Shown here: one piece after another, positions 30,074 through 30,506 of the stretch
How the letters are laid out: each line of letters begins with the position of its first letter
Numbering within the stretch: the first letter of the stretch is position 1
Assembly: GCA_028277515.1 (NCBI GenBank)
Contig: JANQGC010000321.1
Span: 1 to 30,506, forward strand
Length of the DNA stretch: 30,506 nucleotides
Source: Anaerolineae bacterium
GTDB taxonomy: Bacteria > Chloroflexota > Anaerolineae > Promineifilales > Promineifilaceae
Reading direction: 5' to 3'
Translations under genes and position numbers: made by a program
The notes under the pieces: generated by a model
Database searches by the model: none
Told to the model about the DNA's origin: nothing
Seen by the model: the letters and a program-made list of their open reading frames with translations, nothing else

Positions 30074-30506
30074 CTACGAACAGTGAGGGCGCAACGGCGC
30101 ACGGCCGATGCCGGGCCAGATGCGCAGGACACCGAAGGCGGCGCGGATGGCGATCCAGACGGCCGTGATCACCCAAATCCAGAAAAGAGCATCTGGCGCG
30201 GATATGTCGACCAGCCACAAACCGGCGCTGCCGGCGATAGTAGCGATGACCACGGCGTTGCGCAGGTAAGCGAAATCGGCCGTGCCCCAATGGATACCAT
30301 CGGTGATAAAAGCCAGGGCATTGGCCGGTTGGGCCAGGGTCGACACCAGCCAGGGCAAGAAAAAGATGGCCTGCGCCTCCGGCGGAACCAGCAGCGTAGC
30401 CATTTCCCAGCGAGCCAGCCACATGGCCAGACCGATCAGCGCCCCCAGGGCCAATCCCCATAAACAACCATATAAAGCGACGCGACGTGCCTGTTCGACC
30501 CAGCGT
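30074..30506 (-). CDS. MATE-family efflux transporter, C-terminal part (cut by window end)
   Basis: The frame is open to the window's right edge and gives about 143 residues of an integral membrane protein with four hydrophobic segments. The motif PPEAQAIFFLPWLVSTLAQPANALAFITDGIHWGTADFAYLRNAVV is the C-terminal signature of MATE exporters of the DinF/NorM type, which expel drugs or metabolites using Na+ or H+. The N-terminal eight or so helices lie outside the window, so substrate and start cannot be judged. An opposite-strand frame at 30083-30463 is its shadow. Confidence 0.85.
   Translation of the reverse strand, partial: RWVEQARRVALYGCLWGLALGALIGLAMWLARWEMATLLVPPEAQAIFFLPWLVSTLAQPANALAFITDGIHWGTADFAYLRNAVVIATIAGSAGLWLVDISAPDALFWIWVITAVWIAIRAAFGVLRIWPGIGRAPLRPHCS

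Noticed and set aside
30083..30463. Plus-strand 126-codon frame at the right end
   Set aside because: Shadow of the MATE gene on the minus strand, whose product has a clear family signature and membrane helices.
1..30506. tRNA, rRNA, riboswitch, prophage or integrase signals
   Set aside because: No cloverleaf or conserved aptamer core was recognised by eye and no phage or recombinase gene is present.

Overview
The window looks like chromosomal DNA of a Chloroflexota bacterium (Anaerolineae/Ardenticatenia-like; inference). The clues are the Val/Glu/Thr-rich stalk after the lipobox of the solute-binding protein, Opp-type sugar transport, a secreted-protein C-terminus of a kind I associate with this phylum, good Shine-Dalgarno sites and roughly 50% GC. 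There is no phage, plasmid, rRNA, tRNA or CRISPR signal. About 32 genes are supported; the first and last are cut by the window edges.

Layout. 1-2.5 kb: a truncated secreted-protein C-terminus, two tandem Yip1-like membrane proteins and a PRC-barrel protein, closed by a strong hairpin. 2.6-3.8 kb: DUF2461 and TfoX-N proteins on the minus strand. 3.9-4.8 kb: two tandem GC-rich hairpins, then a Phd/PIN toxin-antitoxin pair. 4.9-14.5 kb: a carbohydrate locus with a lipoprotein PQQ-type sugar dehydrogenase divergent from a LacI-family regulator, then an Opp-type ABC importer (binding protein, two permeases, two ATPases) and a GH130 glycoside phosphorylase. The regulator probably senses a sugar, the importer brings in an oligosaccharide (manno- or another beta-linked oligosaccharide is my inference) and GH130 phosphorolyses it. 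14.6-18.5 kb: a VapBC pair, a VOC protein, acetoacetyl-CoA synthetase and an RHH/MazF pair. 18.5-20 kb: a GH13 alpha-glycosidase. 20.3-23.7 kb: an ECF sigma factor, a one-pass anti-sigma-like protein and an ABC exporter (ATPase and permease). 23.9-26.9 kb: a three-domain kinase / M23 peptidase / class III aminotransferase fusion. 27.1-29.8 kb: a VOC protein and two paralogous zinc-ribbon membrane proteins. 30.1 kb to the end: the C-terminus of a MATE exporter.

The most interesting non-coding signals are repeats. One family of twin palindromes, built from the core GTGAC(A/T)GTCAC, occurs as pairs at 271-300, 27022-27054 and 28721-28749 and as a single unit at 17708-17718. A second, unrelated ~64-bp inverted-repeat element occurs twice in opposite orientation (17725-17788 and 20241-20304), bracketing the mazF pair and the GH13 gene. 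Two LacI-type operators upstream of the regulator are 105 bp apart, exactly ten helical turns. The most unusual protein is the kinase-M23-aminotransferase fusion. The zinc-ribbon pair is the best candidate for an uncharacterised membrane system.
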